A stretch of 64,000 bases of DNA from Gymnothorax reevesii (Eukaryota > Chordata > Actinopteri > Anguilliformes > Muraenidae), in NCBI GenBank assembly GCA_029721435.1, contig CM056583.1, forward strand, positions 70,054,120-70,118,119, in the 5' to 3' direction. The position numbers and the translations under genes are program-made. This document shows positions 43,975 to 57,700 of this stretch, piece after piece. Position 1 is the stretch's first letter. Every line of letters begins with the position of its first letter. Below the pieces are notes generated by a model. That model was not told the origin of the DNA, ran no database searches, and was given only the letters and a program-made list of their open reading frames with translations.

Positions 43975-45150
43975 TACAGATATATCACTTTTGTGGCACT
44001 CCCATGTGTTATCCTCTCAACCCACTCCTGCTGACTCATCAGTATTGCATTGGGTCTCGCAGGACTCCTGCGGGAATGCAGACCTCTATTCTGCAAATGG
44101 AGAAAACTTGGAACAGTGTTGAACCTTCCCAATAGTTGCCAGCCTACCAAAATTCCTCTAAGAGTGCATTGATGTGCATCCATGAAGTCACAAAAGAAGT
44201 GAGACTAACATCTAAAGAACTGTTGGCTCTGTTGTCTCAGTTAGGGTTAGTGTTCATGATTCAGCAAAGAGAAAAGGACTGAACCAAAATGGAATACATG
44301 GGTGAGCTGGAAGGCAAAAACCACTGCTGACTGAAAAGAACATAGTGTTATATCCCCTTTGCCAAGAAACATCTTGATGATCACTTACAATGTTGGGATC
44401 ATATTCTGTTGACTGATGAGTCCACTGGAACCTTTTGGTAGACACAGGCCCTGTTTTTTGATGTCTTTAAGAACATCATACCAACAGTTAAATGCGATAG
44501 TGTCATGGTCTGTTGCTGCATCGCTGCTTCACTACCTGAACAACTTGCTAGTATTGATGGAATCATGAATTCTGCTGTCTTCCATAAAATCCTGAAGGAG
44601 AATGTTTGGCCTGCAATTTGTGTCCAAAACTCAAGTGCAGTTGTGTTTTGTATCAGGACAATGATCCGATCCACTTGAGCAAGTCCACCTCTGAATGGCT
44701 CAAAATTTACAAAAAGAAGGTTTTGGAGTGGCCTAGTCAAAGTCCTGACTTGAATCTGTGGCATGACTAAACAGACCGTTCATGCTTTAAAGCCCTCCAA
44801 CAGGGCTGAATTTAAACAATTCTGCAAAGTAGAGTGGGCCAAATTCCTCTATAGGAAGGCAATATCATCATTTCCAGTTATTGCGACTGTTTAATTGCTG
44901 TTGTTACCAATAAGGCTGGTACTACTAGTTATTGGGGTCGGGGGACAACTTTTTTGCATGGATGATATTGGTTTTGAATTTCTCTGTACCAGTAAATGAA
45001 ATGATCATTTAAAAGCTGCATTTTGTTTACTCATTTCGTCTTTTTCCTGTAGTAAAATTAGCTGCATGATCCAAAACATTTATATGATAAAGAGGCAAAA
45101 ATACAAGATATTGAGAAGAGGGCAAATTCTTTTTCACAGAACACTATACT
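43975..45150 (+). mobile_element. Tc1-like element, decayed, plus strand
   Basis: In shifting plus frames one reads KEVRLTSKELLALLSQLG, a HLDDHLQCWDHILLTDES piece (first catalytic Asp), CDSVMVCCCIAASLPEQLAS, VLYQDNDPIHLSKSTSEWLK (second Asp) and LEWPSQSPDLN. The family is that of the 1-2047 copy. The 3' terminus is near 45145 (GAGGGCAAATTCTTTTTCAC then AGAACACTATA). It contains many stops. The left end was not found. Confidence 0.7.
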
Positions 45151-45588
45151 GTGGTGTCCTTTCATATGATTAAACTAAATATTGGTACATTTGTTTTTAT
45201 TATTACCATGATCTGATTGACTACAACTAGTTTGTGATAATTGATTTAGCTGCAGATTTCAATTTCCACTTTAGCTGCTCTTGGTGTATGTTTAGTTTGA
45301 GTGTTCAAGCCCACTGTTGGAGTTTAAAAAGCCAATGAACTTCCAGAGAATGTGGATCTCTACTGGTCAGGAAAGTAGGCGACAGTATAGCTTTGTGCTC
45401 ACATAAATTTTTTTCTGGTGGCTTGATGACAGTTTTTCCACCTAGTGCGCCATCATGACTGGAGTACTAATAATGCAAAGTAAATGCTGGCCAAACAGAA
45501 GTGGGCTTGTAAGTGGCCTTTCTTAGGCAGGACATAAACTCTTGCGGTCAGTCTCTAAACCTATGGGGGGCTCTCTCCCTTACCCCAG

Positions 45589-45687
45589 GCACCGAGGAGT
45601 ATGTTTGACTGCTGAGAGGAGCTGCTGAGAATACTGCTGAAGAGCTGTTTGCCCATTCAGAACAAGTCTACACGGCTGGCCCCCATC
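45589..45687 (+). promoter_or_regulatory. DAB2: DAB2 5' UTR with a short upstream ORF
   Basis: A TTACCCCAG acceptor at 45580-45588 precedes this stretch, so it is the 5' UTR part of the first coding exon and a non-coding exon should lie upstream. It contains ATGTTTGACTGCTGA (a four-codon upstream ORF starting at 45601), which could reduce translation from the main start. Confidence 0.6.
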
Positions 45688-45772
45688 ATGTCAACAGAAG
45701 TTGAGAACAGTGTAAACACCCAGGCCGAGCCGGCCACCGTCAGAACCCCCTCCAGAAAAGAGAGGAAGAAAG
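45688..45772 (+). CDS. DAB2: DAB2 coding exon 1
   Basis: ATG at 45688 gives [15 protein letters not shown] and ends SRKERKK plus one base; donor AAAG|GTGAGT. It is the basic N-terminal leader of DAB2, needed for membrane and actin contacts in mammals. Confidence 0.93.
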
Positions 45773-48700
45773 GTGAGTTCTTGGGAGTAACTGGGTGGTG
45801 ACCTCACAGTCTGAGTATGTGCCCTCACTGAATGGCAGAAGTCAGCAGACAGATATTCTTGCTGGCATTACCCTGTGACTGATGAATAACCAAATGTAAT
45901 GATGATTGTTTGGGCCTGTAGCTATCCAATCAAAACTCTCTTTTTTTTTTTTTTTTTCCAGCAGGTATTGAATCAATGCAGGATGAACGGCTTTGACTTC
46001 AAGAGAGCATGCAGTGCACAATTCATATTTGTGTAATGAACTGCCATAAACGCAAAACAACACCATTACATTTATTAAATTGTATTGCAATCTGTATATT
46101 AGCAAATATACAGCAGCTAAAAATATGTGTTGTCCTATACTGGGCTTGTAACTTTCAAACTAGAAAATGGAGACTTTAATGGCAAGAATTTACAAAACCC
46201 AAAACCAGTGAAGTTGGCACGTTATGTAAATCGTAGATAAAAACAGAATACAATGATTTGCAAATCCTTTTCAACTTATATTCAATTGAATACACTGCAA
46301 AGACAAGATGTTTAATGTTCAAACTGAGAAATTTTGTTTTTTTTGCAAGTAATCATTAGCTTAGAATTTAAAGGCTGCAACACATTGCAAAAAAGTTGGC
46401 ACAGGGGCCTTTTTATCACTGTGTTACATCGCCTTTCCTTTTAACGACACTCAGTAAACGTTTGGGAACTGAGGAGACCAATTTTTGAAGCTTTTCAGGT
46501 GGAACTCTTTCCCATTCTTGCTTGATGTACAGCTTAAGTTGTTCAACAGTCCGGAGTCGTATTTTACGCTTCATAATGCGCCACACATTTTCAATGGGAG
46601 ACAGGTCTGGACGACAGGCAGGCCAGTCTATTACCCGCACTCTTTTAATACGGAGCCATGCTGTTGTAACACGTGCAGAATGTGGCTTGGCATGGTCTTG
46701 CTGAAATAAGCAGGGGCGTCCATGAAAAAGACGTTGCTTGGATGGCAACATATGTTGCTCCAAAACCTGTATGTAACTTTCAGCATTAATGGTGCCTTCA
46801 CATATGTGTAAGTTGCCCATGCCTTGGCCACTAATACACCCCCATACCATCACATTGAAATGTGGACTTGTCAGACCACAGAACACTTTTCCACTTTGCA
46901 TCAGTCCATCTTAGATGAGCTTGGGCCCAGCGAAGCCGGCGGCGTTTCTGGGTGCTGTTGATAAATGGCTTTCGCTTTGCATTGTAGAGTTTTAACTTGC
47001 ACTTGCAGATGTAGCGACGAACTGTAGTTACTGACAGTAGTTTTATGAAGTGTTCCAGAGCCCATGTGGTGATGTCCTTTACACACTGATGTTGGTTTTT
47101 GATGCAGTACCGCCTGAGAGATCGAGGGTCACGGGCATTCAGTGTTTGTTTTCGGCCTTGTCGCTTCCGTGCAGTGATTTCTCCAGATTCTCTGAACCTT
47201 TTGACGGTATTACGGACCGTAGATGATGATAATCCCTAGATTTCTTGCAATGGCTCGTTGAGGAATGTTGTTTTTAAACTGTTTGACAATCAGCTCACAC
47301 ATTTGTTCACTGAGTGGTGACCCTCGCCCCATCCTTGTTTGTGAATGACTGAGCATTTCAGGGAAGCTGCTTTTATACCCAATCATGGCACCCACCTGTT
47401 CCCAATTAGCCCGTTCACCTGTGGGATGTTCCAAATAAGTGTTTGATGAGCATTCCTCAACTCTCTCAATCTTTTTTGCCACTTGTGCCAGCTTTTTTGA
47501 AACATTTTGCAGGCATCAGATTCCAAATGAGCTAATATTTGCAAAGAATTACAAAGTTTACCTGTTCGAACGTTAAGTAACTTGTGATTGCTGTGTATTC
47601 AATTGAATATAGGTTGAAAAGGATTTGCAAATCATTGTATTGTGCTTTTATTCACCATTTACACAACGTGTCAACTTCACTGGTTTTGGGTTTTGTATGA
47701 TTTATTTGCATATAAAGCAAAAATGAAAAGGATTTGCCCATCCCTGATTTGGTGCAGGTGAACATACTGTAGCATCTTTTTCCAAAATAGGCCTATCTGG
47801 GACACGCCTTATTAGGAAGCTAATGTTTGCCAGTATACAGAGTTGAGTTGCTTTTGGAAAGATAATGTATGCGATGCTACTTAATATAATAAATTGAATG
47901 GTTTTGTTGTGCCTTCATGGCCGTTTATGATTCAAATATGAATTGCGTACTGCATGGTCTACAGCATTGCCGTTCTTCCTCCATTGATTAAATACCCTGC
48001 TGGAAAAAATCCTACTAAGAGCACATTTGCTATACAATTCTCATAAGGAAAATTGATGTAAAAATAATCTTTTCATGCTTACAAGAGGAAAATGCACTTA
48101 AGGTTAAACAAAGGGAAACACGGTGCACTTTCTGTACTGCCTTTCTTATGGAGACCTTCTGAGCTGCTGAGAACCATGAGCGTCAAGCCGAACGCCCACC
48201 GTCAGTGATGTGATGCGCATTGACGTGCATCAATTTTTCATTTTCTCCACTGTCAACTCAGTAGAAACACATTTGTCTTTTAGGTTATTTAACAGTTTTG
48301 TCTTGTCATGGGTGGTGGTATGCATTTAGCAGAAACCTGAAATGCAGTTGTTGAAACCCATATATCAGCTTTTTAACCAAATCATGGTTTTCGAACAGAA
48401 ATGTATTATTATGTGGACATTTCATTTATCAAGCAATCTACCGTTATATAGCACTGACTCAAGGTTTTTGTCGAAACAAGACTGGTAATTTCGCCAGTCG
48501 GCTTACTCATTGCTGGGTGAAGTAAAGTATGTAGGCTAAATCATAAGCTAATGATAATTTACTCGATGGCTATAATTTGGAGGTAAATTATGCCTATATA
48601 TAACATATAATGTGCAATATGCCACACGTCACACTTGGCCATAAATTAAAATATGCTTTATTGGTAGCTGTTTTCAAAATTAGAGGCTGACATCTTGGAA

Positions 48701-51700
48701 TATTGGAGAATGGCAATGATTAGCTGCTACTTAGTCATGTTATCATCGGTCAATTTTGATGTTACTGAGTCTTCCAGTGGGCTTTTTAAAATGTTCAGGG
48801 CTAGGCGCGACACTTCGCTTTGCCGCCAGTTAGCGTTGGGCTTCAGGTCAGCAACCTTAAGCCTTATTTCTTTTGCGTGGCTCCTGACATGCCAGTAGCT
48901 GGACAGTCCACATAGCAGATGGCCAGAAAATCAGCCTCTACCCACCCGCACACCCATCAAATCCCTATTTGCTGTAAAATTTTCAGTGCAGAACCTGTTA
49001 CCAATCTTTCAGTAATTATTAAATCACCTAATTATCAACAAAAATAATTTTTTTTTTTTTTGGCAAATTACGCCTTCTGGAATGTTCTGTTCTGATGTTG
49101 GTCTCATTACTTTTGCTTATTGCAATTGCTCAATTGTCTTCATTTTTCAATTATTTTTTTCGAAAACTAGGCCTTAACTCCGATTGTAATGGAAATGCTG
49201 TAGTCAGCATTTTGTGGGCTCCCTAACCTGATGTTTACCAGGGCTTATTTTCATAAGCGGAGTCCACTCTCAGCAGCATTGTTTACTCTTGTTGGAGCTC
49301 ACGCCACGGAACAGCGGTTGATTCGTTTAAGACCTAGTTTATTTTCCCAGCACCTCCCAGCTGCGTCTTCTCGTCAGCTTATCGTCTATCTCCCACAGGC
49401 TGAAGAACACAAAAAAGAGTCACAGAGTCCACATTCTCACACTGTCATGTAAAACTAGCAAGGTTCCGCCCTTAGCCTTGATGTTGCAGTTCAGCCAGAG
49501 CCATTTCAGCATTTTGGAGGCTGTAGTTCACGTCTAAGCCTTTTGAAGCACAGGATTACTGGAGTGATCAAAGTGAAGGGGTAACTGGAAGTATTTGAAT
49601 CACAAGATGGATTGCAAGGCTCATCTTGCACTAATTGTGCATATGGGGTTTTAATTGAAACGTGACAAACTGACATTTATAAAATGAAACCCTCTTACAG
49701 CATTGAGGCATTTTATCTCAAAACCTTGAGCAATTCCCTGGCTAAATGGATGAGCTCAGTAATTGTGGGTCTGAGTGATACCATAATTCCAAGCCCAGAT
49801 CAGGAGAAGTTTGGACGCTATGATAACGTAAAACTATATCTGAAGGCAGTGATTTTTACCCTTAAACTGGTTTGCATTGAAAACAACACAACTGCACATA
49901 AAATAATGTTTCATGCTAACTTTAATTTTATTGATTTGTACAAAATAAACGTTTCCCAATTTTGATTTAAGTATGATCACAATTCCTACTGTTCTACAGC
50001 CGCATGCAGTAACTGCTTTTTTTTTATCCCAGGGCCACTAAAAACTGGGTGGAGTGATGAATACTGAGAGTGTTGTTATATTTCAGGGGCCATTTTCCAC
50101 GTAAATTAGATGGCACCAATGGGAGTGTCAGTGTCATTTAATCTATGTCTCTAAAGATTATATTTGGTGTATTCAAAAGGCACACCGCATATGACAGGTG
50201 AGAATCATGTCTAAACTGAAGTGCTACATTTTTATGATATCACAGGATTGTGCTAAGAAATGGAGGATTGTATCACAAAATCAAAACTATTAGTATGAAT
50301 AATGCATCAGGATTGTTTCGTGTTTCATTGCATCATGAATGTAAAATTAGTGTAATCACTTGCAGGCATGCATTTACCTTAACTATGATGATGGCAATTA
50401 TTATCGCTATTGTATCCCCGGACGACAAGTCGGGCATTCTATGGATCGTGATCGTCACGCTGCGTCCACCACCGCCGCGTCTGTAGATGTTTTCTTGTGA
50501 GCGCTGTACGGGCCTCAAATTTCAACCGATTCGATTCATAGTTGGCGTGGGCTTTGTGTATGTTTAGGTCACAAAGCCACTTTGATTTTGAGTTATTGCT
50601 GAAGGGGGTCTGCGAAGACACTAAGGTAACCAACTATCTAGTTTTTATGATTAAAATAATAATAATAATAACTGCGGAACCTGTGTGCAGTTTCTCATAA
50701 CTGGCCTCAAGGCTTGCCATTCCTTTGTTTGCTGGATTTTATTTGATTCTTCCCACTCGGTTTGGAATTGTAATTTTTGGGATAAGAAAATTTGTGTAGC
50801 CGATTGAATACATAATTTTCCGGAAGCTGGGGAGCCTATGTGGTTAATAGTTCTAAATTTTGCTGGAGAGGAGTGCTGGAGACCACTTCCTCTGAAGGGT
50901 ATTCTCATCGGTGTTCCTAGCAATCCTTATTACCTCCCAGTTGCAATAAAAATAGCAATAGACCTGCCCTTACATTAATTCATTCAATTATTACAAATTA
51001 ACATAGTTTAATTCTGGGATTGTATTTTGGCAACAATTTTGTAATTTTAGCCTCAGTTGTTACTAGTGGGCTGTACAAATTGTGATCAACATGAAATTTA
51101 CCAGTACTTTAATGCTACTAGGATGTACGACAACGTACCCAATTACTTTAATCAAAGCCGTGAGTGACTAAACAAGTAAAATGGGTTTTTTGTTTTTTTT
51201 TTTCCTTCTTTTCCCAGATGAATGGCCACAAAATTATAGCAAGCAACTTAATGAAAACAAACATACAAAAAAGGTGAACTAGACTATTGCTGTCAGTGGA
51301 CCACAGCAGGGCATATATCTTCCAAACTGATGGCATTCTCCGCTCAGGAAAAATTCATAATTTGGTGTTGTGGTGATGCTAGAGTGAAAGCGTGTATGGT
51401 CCAGAAAATTAACAGCTGAACCACTCTGGGCTCCAGCAATGATCGCACCAAATTTTCCGTTATTCCCAGAAGAACTGTTTGAGCTGATGGCATGTTTGAA
51501 AGAAGTGGAGTTTGGCCTAAGGTTGGTGCTGTATGAATGGTCATAGTGCCACCAGAACACTAGGATTGCTCTTTCATGCTTTAAAACATTCTCTGAGTAA
51601 TGTTGCTCTCATTTAACTTGGAAAAGTTAAACTTGTTGCATTTTGAAGTGTAGTTTTACGAAATAGTTGCGCTACAGTAAAAGCAAGAGTCAAAAAATCT

Positions 51701-54700
51701 ATAAGGTTCCTTCTGCATACAACCAGACATTGACAACAGACTGGACAATATTGACAGGATTCCCATGAAAACCTTTCAAAATATTGCATTTCTCAAAATG
51801 AAAATTTGGCATTGTAGTCATGCTACAGTTGAGGTCCTAGAGTCTTTAAAGGAGAAGACTGCACCTCAGCAAAGTATATTTCATTGGAAAGTAGAATTCT
51901 TGAAATGTCTAAAAGGCATAGTTTTATCAATTTTAATTTTGTAATGATTCAGTGCTATGCATTTTAAAACCGGCGAGTCTTCAAATCGACGTCAGTATCA
52001 AGAGGCTGACATTTTTTACTTTGGCAATCAAAGGCTGCGCTCGGAATGCACACTTGTCCGCTCGTTCACTCTCTTTATATTGTTTTTCCACGTAGAACAT
52101 TCACTAATCAGTGCCCTGTATTGTGGGTGAGTGTACATCAAACGCCAGTGCTGTGGTGCTTGTGGCATCAGTTCTTCTCTTTAATGACGTCATTTGTTCT
52201 CTCTCCAGGCCATGGAGTTGTTCAGAGGTCCTTCAGTTCACTCACCCTTTATGGCTTGACTGCCTGCAAGCTGTTTCTGTTAATCAGGCCAGCTTAAATA
52301 ATCAAACAATTAATCGACTGAGCGACCAAGACCAATACATGACCTACAATGGGTCATTCCACGTCAAATCATCCAGGAAGTGCTAGGTCACCTCCTCAAA
52401 GTTCTTTGAAAAAAATGTACATGAGTAAATATTCACACAAAATGAAAAAATTCCAAATATTTGGCCAGTGTCTCAAATAGTTTTCAAGTTATAAACATTT
52501 GAAATTTGAATAATATTTGGAGTTTTTTTGGAGAACCCATTTTCAGCCAACTTTGGCAACTTATTGTTCCAAATGTATTGCTTATGCAAGGCTGAAATTG
52601 GGTATACTAGCCATATTAGTCCCATAGAATCTGAAAATGGCCTTAGATTCTGTGTATCTTGAAAATTACCATGTCACCAGTTATTCATCTCTCTGAAATT
52701 TTTACTGGGCAATCTTCTAAATGTGAGCATAGTCTAACAAAAAAATTTGAATGATCAGCTTACTTTTTGGTAATGAATTTTTTATTTGTTCCAAAATTTT
52801 TGTCACCTAAAAGGGTATAGTCCTGCTGCTTTTTTGTGGTGAATGTTTCTGGGATCTGCACAGTACCTTTGATTCTTCTCCGAGCAAGTTAGAAACATTT
52901 TCTCATGATGACAACACACAGAATCAATCTGCGGAACACCAGACCGCCACTGCATTAAAGCAGTATCCTCACTTGAGAAAGTATTTAGCCCCAATAGTCC
53001 AGTTTTTCTTTTAAATTTCCTTGAATGACATACATGATCTCATGTACGAATGAGGAAGATGCTGTGCATTGAAACGTTAGTCTTGGCATCTTAATAAACT
53101 GATGCAAGTGATTCAAGTGCTCCAGTCTGTTCCTTCATTTGACGTGTATGATCATCTAGTTGTAAATGGATTCCAATACTGCACCAAGGTAAATTACTCC
53201 CCTCCATTTCAGTGCTCATGATGACCTAACAATCCCCTAGTGGGACTGTCTCCTCTTATAGTGAACTGTTATTGCGCAATTCAGTAATACAAATTTGGGC
53301 TCATTTAGGATTATTTAAGAAGCCTATGATCAGTCATGTCATGGCATGTTTGAGGCACTGATGTCATCCTCAAACAGTCATCCCCAACAAAAACAATGAA
53401 ACCAATAAAATTGAGGAATAAATCTGTGGAATCTAGCAAACACCTAAATATTCTGACAAGACGTCTGTCATGTATTGTACATTTAGATGGTGTATCATGT
53501 TCAAAAATGATTTTTAATCAATGTTTCATTTTATATACTCAGCACCACTAAAAACAGAGAGGTGAGGTATGTACTGTATTTGCGGCAAATTGAAGAATTG
53601 ATTGATTTTTATTGCTTTTCCAGTGAGGCATGAGAGGAAATAAAGAAAAGCGTGTGGTATTGTAATCCTGACGCGCACCACGGCGCCAAGCACTTCAGTA
53701 AGAACAAACATTGAGCTGTTCGTGATGTGTACAGTGACACTTGACTTGTTGTTTTTGGTGTGGTCAATAGCTTACATCAAGCCAACAAAAAAAAAAACAA
53801 AAAAAATGTTACTGCATCAAGAAAATGGAACAGCTTTTGTGACACCGGAAAGAGAAAAAGAGCCTTTGGCATGTTACGGGCAGATCTCAGCCGCTGAGAG
53901 GTGGTGCATCATTTGCACTGTCACTGTTCAACAATCAGTCGGCTGTATATCCGAGAATGGAACACAGGCACTGTCACCGACCGACCCCGCTTAGGGCAGT
54001 CTCGAGTGATGATGGCAGCTCAAGAGCACCACATCTGGTTACAGCCTGTACGTGACAGGGTGACGGGCACTACAGAAAACCCAGTATTTGGTCAGTGACA
54101 GTCCCTATTTTCCGTCCTCAGACAGAAAACGGGAAATAAAGTGCCAAAAAATTACAGAGACAGGTGCCCTCATTCAGTGAAGAGTTCCTACACCTGCTGA
54201 TGGGCAAAAAATGGGTTTTCTGTAGGGGTCATGTGCACGCATGTTTTGCTGACGTAGACAGCGTCAAACGGTACTTGCACTCACCCTCAATCGTCTCGGA
54301 CCCCTCATCTCATGATCAGTTTTGGTTGCTGTCTGGCAACTGTCACGTACAGGCTGTAACCAGATGTGGCGCTCATGAGCTGCCATCGTCCCTCATGGCT
54401 AAGCGGAGTCTGTCAGCGGCATTGCTGAAGTGCTTGGCGCGTGCACGTGGTGCGCATCAGGGTTAAAATCCCATGCGCCTTTCTTTATTTCCTCTGGTGC
54501 CTCACTGGAAAAGCAATTAAAATCAATCAATTCTTCAATTTGCCGCAAATGCAGTACATACCTCACCTGTGCGTTTTTAATGGATCTGAGTATATTTAGT
54601 AGATGACAGCACTTGCAGCAGGCCTATCGAGTAGTCAACGAAAAAATGCACAATTTCGGAACATACTTTTTTTAGTTATGAATTTTTTAAATAAGCTGAA

Positions 54701-57700
54701 CATCATGCTGATCGCACTGGATTATCACATTTAAAATATGTGTTTTTGACACTTCAAGAATTCTACGTTCCGCTGAAATATACTTTGCCAAAGTGCTATC
54801 TCCTTCTTTAGCATCAACTCTACATGCCAGAAATGTTGAAAGTGGATTTGAAATGATTCCCATTAAAGCAGTTTGAGTTGCTGTTTGGAAAAATTTAAAC
54901 TTTGGCCTGGTGGCAGTGCTACAGCAAAGTTCATGGAGTGACGAATATCAATTTCACCCTATGCACCAAAAACGTGATTCCCATCAAAATTTTTCAAATT
55001 ATTGCATTTGGAAATGTAAAGTTTGACATGGTGGTGTTACTAAAGGAAAGGCTTTTGGGTCCCACAAAACACTTGGGTTCATCCTCAGCACAGTTTTATG
55101 TGATTGGCATAAAAACTATCAAATTATTGAAATTTTTAAAACTGAAAAGTTTAACCTTGTGGGAAACTATTATTTTCTTCACCCAGGAAACCATTCTTCT
55201 GACTGTACGATGCGGTGAAGTTAGGGTTTACTCATCAGCGATGGGTAGTATTTGGATGCTGAAATTATAGGTTTGGGGTCGGAGAAGAACATTCAAAGGA
55301 ATGTTGTCAAAACAACTCGCATGATGCATCACATATTTCAGACTATTAGGGTCACATCATTTGGATGATCAGCTTCTGCCTCAGTGCCAGGCAAGGTAAT
55401 GTGTTGGTGTTATGGGGCTTGTCATTTCATCTCGTTGTTACTGACAAGAGCAGACTTATGCTAAGTGCTTCCTTTGTGATTTTTCAGTCATAGATGTGTA
55501 ATTAGAAAGATTCTCACAGCCAGATTGTGGGTGATATCCTGGTAATCCTTTGTAAGAATAGATTTTAAAAGATGGATCCAGGAGAAAATAACAAGAAAAC
55601 ATGTCTGGGTGTATGAGGGCCACCCGAGGAGGCATGAGAACCTCCTAAGCTGTAAGATGGCAATTCTAGTCATAAATTGGCTTATTCTACCTTAGAAGAG
55701 GAAGATCTTGAAGTGCATTTCCTGGACCAAATTTGTCCCTTTTTGTGCCTTTATACACCATATCCTAAGGGTTATTTTGCCAAGGGTGGTTTGTGTATAG
55801 AGCAATTTTTGAAACTTACCAAAAGCATCTTGAAAAATCCCCAGGGAGTCCTTAGCCATATTGATCCAGATTTGTGACGTCGCCTGCAGTTCCCCCATAT
55901 CTAGGGCGCTGAGAGACCCCGCTGCCGATTGCATCTAATCAACAGTGTATCTGATATGGAATCGCCGTCTGTCCATGATCTGTCCATTGTCACTGAATAC
56001 TTCAAATACTTCAAAAAACGCCCAAAATTGCAAAAATAAACCCCACGAACAATAACGCAACCTCCGAGTATATCTACTTTCAACCGAATGACCATTGCTG
56101 CCTATGGGCTGCGGGAACCGCACGTGACATCAGAGAAAGTCATTTTCCCCAGGAGATTCAAATCGCAAGCTTTTTACGCTAGTTGAATTCTGCCTAAAAT
56201 ACTGGTATTAAACCAGGCATATCTAACACTGACTGCTGTCTTATATTGGCTTATATGACTTAAAACCCTACACAGTTACTCAAAACTGGGTGTATTTTAT
56301 GTTTTAAATCAGCAAGGATATGGACTTTAACTATGTTATATTTTATGTGGCCAATGGCAGACAGACAGGACAGTTTTATTCTTTATGTTCAGGTGATTTT
56401 TTTTTTTTTTTCCTCATTTGTTTCACTTGTTTTGTCTTTGCTGTTTTGCAGGCCCAGAGAAGACCGAGGAGTTCCTGTTGACCAGGTTCAAAGGTGATGG
56501 AGTACGATATAAAGCCAAATTAATTGGTATAGATGATGTCCCAGAGGCCAGAGGGGACAAAATGAGCCAGGATTCCATGATGAAATTGAAGGTAAACGTC
56601 ATGGCGCTCAGGGTTGAACAAAGACGCCTTCAATCTAATATCCAAAGTGTACTGGTTATACAGCGTTTGTGTGCTGCTTTCAGGGCATGGCGTTTGCTGC
56701 TCGCTCTCAGGGAAAGCACAAACAGAGGATCTGGGTCAATATATCTTTAACAGGGATCAAAATTATTGATGAAAAGTCTGGGGTGAGTGCATACTTTTAT
56801 TTTCTTATGCAGCTGTTTTAATTTATTTCTGTCAAGAAGCATATGTCAGGTGATACTGTTCCATATCAAGTTCAGAAGTACAAGTACCATATCAAGCCCA
56901 ATTCTGAAATAGTCGGGACAGAGTGTAAATTGTGAATAAAATCAAAACGAATTGCCTTTTGAAATATCAGCCAATATTTTATTCACAGTAGAACAGAGAA
57001 AACATGTTGAAAATGTTGAAATTGAAAAATTTTACAATTTTATCCACAAAATGAGCAATTTTCAAATTTGATGGCCACTACAGGTCTCAAAAAAGTTGGG
57101 ATAGGGGCCTGTTTACCTTGATGAAGCATCCCCTCTTCTTTTCAACTCAGAGTGGAGGCATCTGGGCATTGAGGAGACACGTTTCTTGAGTTTAGCCATT
57201 GGAACTTGTTCAATACAGGCTTCCAGCTGCTGGAGAGTTTTGGGTCTCCTTTGAGGGCCTTTTCATTTAATTATGCGCCAAAAAGATCAGGACTGCAGGC
57301 AGGCCAGTTCAGCCCATGGACTCTTCTGCTACGAAGTCATGTTGTTGTAATAGCTGCAGTATGTGGTTTTGCATTGTCCTGCTGAAATGCACAAGGCCTT
57401 CCCTGGAATAGATGTTGCCTGTAGGGGAGCATATGTTGCTCTAAAACCTTTATCTACCTTTCAGCATTCATGGTGCTTTTTAAAACATGCAAGTGTCCCC
57501 ACACCATATGCACTAATGCATCCCCATACCATCAGAGATGCTGGCTTTTGAACTGAACGCTGATAACAGGAGGGGTGGTGTTTTTCCTCTTTAGCCCGGA
57601 AGACCAGATGCCCATGATTTCCAACAAGAATGTCATATGACATATATGTCATAATGAACACAGGACACTTTGCTACAGGCCATTTTAAAAGAGCTTTGGC

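Larger units (their letters stand above)
51590..55290. repeat. Repeat block with inverted and direct copies
   Basis: GCAAAGTATATTTC...AGTAGAATTCTTGAA at 51879-51906 recurs inverted near 54765-54790 (reading GCAAAGTATATTTCAGCGGA). A sentence-like module, (C/G)CATCAAAATTTTTCAAATT...ATTGCATTTG then a GCTACAG or TTACTAAAGG word, repeats directly at 51770-51840 and 54985-55050. The block surrounds a GGGTCATTCC-type end and the foldback below. Confidence 0.5.

Noticed and set aside
51279..51560. 93-codon minus frame ([20 protein letters not shown])
   Set aside because: No recognised domain, no splice support, lies in an intron near repeats.
56418..56750. 110-codon single-frame reading through DAB2 exon 2
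   Set aside because: Residues after KLK are intron read-through; the GT donor at 56592 and the good exon at 56684 show the true structure.
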